DNA of 7,170 nt. Origin: Candidatus Latescibacterota bacterium. GTDB lineage: Bacteria; Latescibacterota; UBA2968; UBA8231. Positions 5,696 through 7,170 of this stretch are shown piece after piece; position 1 is the stretch's first letter, and each line of letters opens with the position of its first letter. The DNA is taken from positions 6,181 through 13,350 of the forward strand of contig DPVW01000208.1 in assembly GCA_003529325.1 (NCBI GenBank), written 5' to 3'. The notes below the pieces were generated by a model. It had not been told where the DNA came from. It saw only the letters and a list, made by a program, of their open reading frames with translations, and did no database searches. Made by a program: the position numbers and the translations under genes.

Positions 5696-7077
5696 CCGAG
5701 CTGCAACAGTTCGCCAACACAGACACAGTCAAAAGGGCGCTGCGTGCGGGCGGGCTGCGCGATGGTATCGACGCAAAGGCGGACCTTATCACCCGTGCGG
5801 CAAGTCAACTTGCTGCCGAGGGCACCGTGGGTGAAGGACGTGCCTACTTCGTGCCCGGTCGGATCGAGGTCCTCGGCAAGCATACCGACTACTGCGGCGG
5901 CCGTAGCCTGGTAGCCACCGTGGAGCGTGGGATCTGCATGGTGGCGGCACCCCGCACCGATGGGCGCGTGCGTATCCGGTCCCTCGATCTGGAGGACAAA
6001 GTCGACTTTGGCTGGGATCCGGAGCTGCAGGTGCCGTCACAGGGTTGGTCCAATTATCCGATGACGGTAGCCAGGCGCCTGGCCCGCAATTTTCCGCAGG
6101 CCTGCCGACGGGGTGCGGACATCGCCTTCGGTGGCGATCTGCCACAGGCGTCGGGTATGAGCAGTTCCAGTGCCCTCGTGATCGCTTCCTATCGCGCCTT
6201 GGCAGATATCGAAGAAGTCGAGCAGACGCCTGAATTCACCGCTGAGATCGGTGACCCGCTGGCCCTGGCCGAGTATCTCGGCACGCATGAGAATGGCCAG
6301 TCCTACGGCGGCCTCGCAGGGGATCGAGGTGTCGGCACTTTTGGCGGCAGCGAGGATCACACCGCCATTCTCTGTTCCCAGCCTGACACCCTTGGCCAGT
6401 TCCGCTACTGTCCGACGAAGTTCGAAGCCAACGCCGCCATGCCACAGGGCTGGCTCTTCGCTCTCGGCGTCAGCGGTGTCGTCGCCGAAAAGACCGGCGC
6501 AGCGCAGGTGCTTTACAACCGTGCCTCCTTACGGGCCCGCACGCTCGTTGACGCCTGGAATGCGGCCGGCGAAGGGGATCAGGTCTATCTGGCGCCGATC
6601 CTCGCATCCGCAGGGGATGCCCCCCAGCGGCTGCGGCAGGCGATCACCGATGGCCACGGAGAGTTTACAGCCGACGAACTTGAGTTACGACTCAGTCATT
6701 TCGAGACGGAGGATGCCCTCATCGAACCAGCGACCACGGCACTTGCCGCCGCCGACCTCGATACCTTCAGCACGTGGGTGGCTCGCTCGCAGCAGTGGAC
6801 GGAGAAGGTCCTCGGCAATCAGGTACCGGAGACAGTCATGCTGGCGGACACGGCCCGCGACTTTGGCGCTGCCGCCGCCTCCGCTTTCGGCGCCGGCTTT
6901 GGCGGCTGTGTCTGGGCCCTCGTATGCGCGGGGGAGGCGGCTGACTTTTTGCAGAGATGGTCCAATGGGTATCACGCCAGATTCCCCAACCATGTCAGCA
7001 AGAGCCGTTTTTTCACCAGCCCTGCAGGACCAGCGGCCTTTATTTTGAATCTATCCACCGAATCGGCAGGGGTCTGA
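5692..7077 (+). CDS. GHMP sugar kinase, galactokinase-related
   Basis: ATP-dependent cytoplasmic kinase, probably phosphorylating a sugar at C1 for the nucleotidyltransferase encoded just before. It has 461 residues, somewhat longer than typical bacterial galactokinase (about 380-400). All three GHMP motifs are present: motif 1 PGRIEVLGKHTDYCGG (55-70), motif 2 GGDLPQASGMSSSSAL (147-162), which forms the ATP phosphate loop, and motif 3 GAGFGGCVWAL (400-410), which closely resembles galactokinase. GGSEDHTA (218-225) stands where galactokinase has its MDQ motif, so Asp222 is the likely catalytic base. The motif 1 residue that is Glu in galactokinase (GEHTDY) is Lys63 here, while Arg57, His64 and Asp66 are kept. 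The start overlaps the upstream stop as ATGA and no clear ribosome binding site is seen. Galactokinase kinship is firm; galactose as substrate is not. It could act on another hexose, a pentose or a 6-deoxy sugar. Confidence 0.88.
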   Translation: MTELQQFANTDTVKRALRAGGLRDGIDAKADLITRAASQLAAEGTVGEGRAYFVPGRIEVLGKHTDYCGGRSLVATVERGICMVAAPRTDGRVRIRSLDLEDKVDFGWDPELQVPSQGWSNYPMTVARRLARNFPQACRRGADIAFGGDLPQASGMSSSSALVIASYRALADIEEVEQTPEFTAEIGDPLALAEYLGTHENGQSYGGLAGDRGVGTFGGSEDHTAILCSQPDTLGQFRYCPTKFEANAAMPQGWLFALGVSGVVAEKTGAAQVLYNRASLRARTLVDAWNAAGEGDQVYLAPILASAGDAPQRLRQAITDGHGEFTADELELRLSHFETEDALIEPATTALAAADLDTFSTWVARSQQWTEKVLGNQVPETVMLADTARDFGAAAASAFGAGFGGCVWALVCAGEAADFLQRWSNGYHARFPNHVSKSRFFTSPAGPAAFILNLSTESAGV

Positions 7078-7082
7078 TCGAC

Positions 7083-7170
7083 GTGCTGCGTGACTATGTG
7101 GGACGCCTCTTCGGCTTTGACGCCGAGATCCTTGGTCTTCGCGAGAAGGTCCGCGAATTGAGTTGGGACG
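7083..7170 (+). CDS. Start of a third gene in the sugar operon (partial)
   Basis: An open frame runs from the GTG at 7083 to the window edge, 29 whole codons, beginning MLRDYVGRLFGFDAEILG and going on through LREKVRELSWD. AGGGG at 7068-7072 lies 10 nt before the GTG, and the start follows the kinase stop by 5 nt, which fits a co-transcribed gene. A second GTG at 7098 is possible. The visible part is amphipathic and charged, like a linker or short coiled coil. LREKVRELSWD resembles the helix that leads into GGDEF-like domains, but this is only an impression from a few residues. The family stays unnamed. Confidence 0.5.
   Translation, partial: MLRDYVGRLFGFDAEILGLREKVRELSWD

Noticed and set aside
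6251..7048. Plus-strand 265-codon frame inside the kinase gene
   Set aside because: It is out of frame with a kinase showing all three GHMP motifs, and its composition is Pro/Ser/Arg-rich shadow sequence.

Overview
The window is GC-rich bacterial DNA with tightly packed genes, mostly on the plus strand. Third codon positions are largely G or C and several neighbouring genes overlap by 4 bp. No RNA gene, insertion sequence or CRISPR array is visible. The style fits a high-GC bacterium, perhaps a proteobacterium, but nothing here fixes the taxon.

Left edge (1-189): a divergent intergenic region. A partial minus-strand gene leaves the window at position 1; its first 16 residues look like the start of a signal peptide or membrane anchor, behind a good ribosome binding site. 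The plus operon starts on the other side. Between them lie a perfect 10-bp palindrome and an imperfect inverted repeat, both candidate operators or RNA hairpins.

Operon 1 (about 190-4373): an FAD-dependent oxidoreductase of the phytoene desaturase/CrtO/PYROXD2 type, then a complete three-gene ABC-2 exporter: one ATPase of the COG4586 type and two different permeases of the ABC2_membrane_6 (former DUF990) type. Spacing is 4 nt, then a GTGA overlap, then an ATGA overlap. A stem-loop with a short T-run overlaps the last stop codon and probably ends the transcript. The layout suggests that an oxidised, probably hydrophobic product is exported, but the substrate cannot be read from the sequence.

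Intergenic region (4374-4891, 518 bp): besides the terminator it holds a possible 41-codon minus-strand single-pass membrane protein and several GC-rich hairpins, including two mutually exclusive pairings. No known RNA family was recognised.

Operon 2 (4892 to the right edge): a sugar-1-phosphate nucleotidyltransferase and a GHMP kinase related to galactokinase, overlapping by ATGA, then a gene starting 5 nt after the kinase and cut by the window end. Kinase plus nucleotidyltransferase would turn a free sugar into an NDP-sugar. The kinase departs from galactokinase at sugar-contact positions (GKHTDY where galactokinase has GEHTDY), so the sugar may not be galactose.
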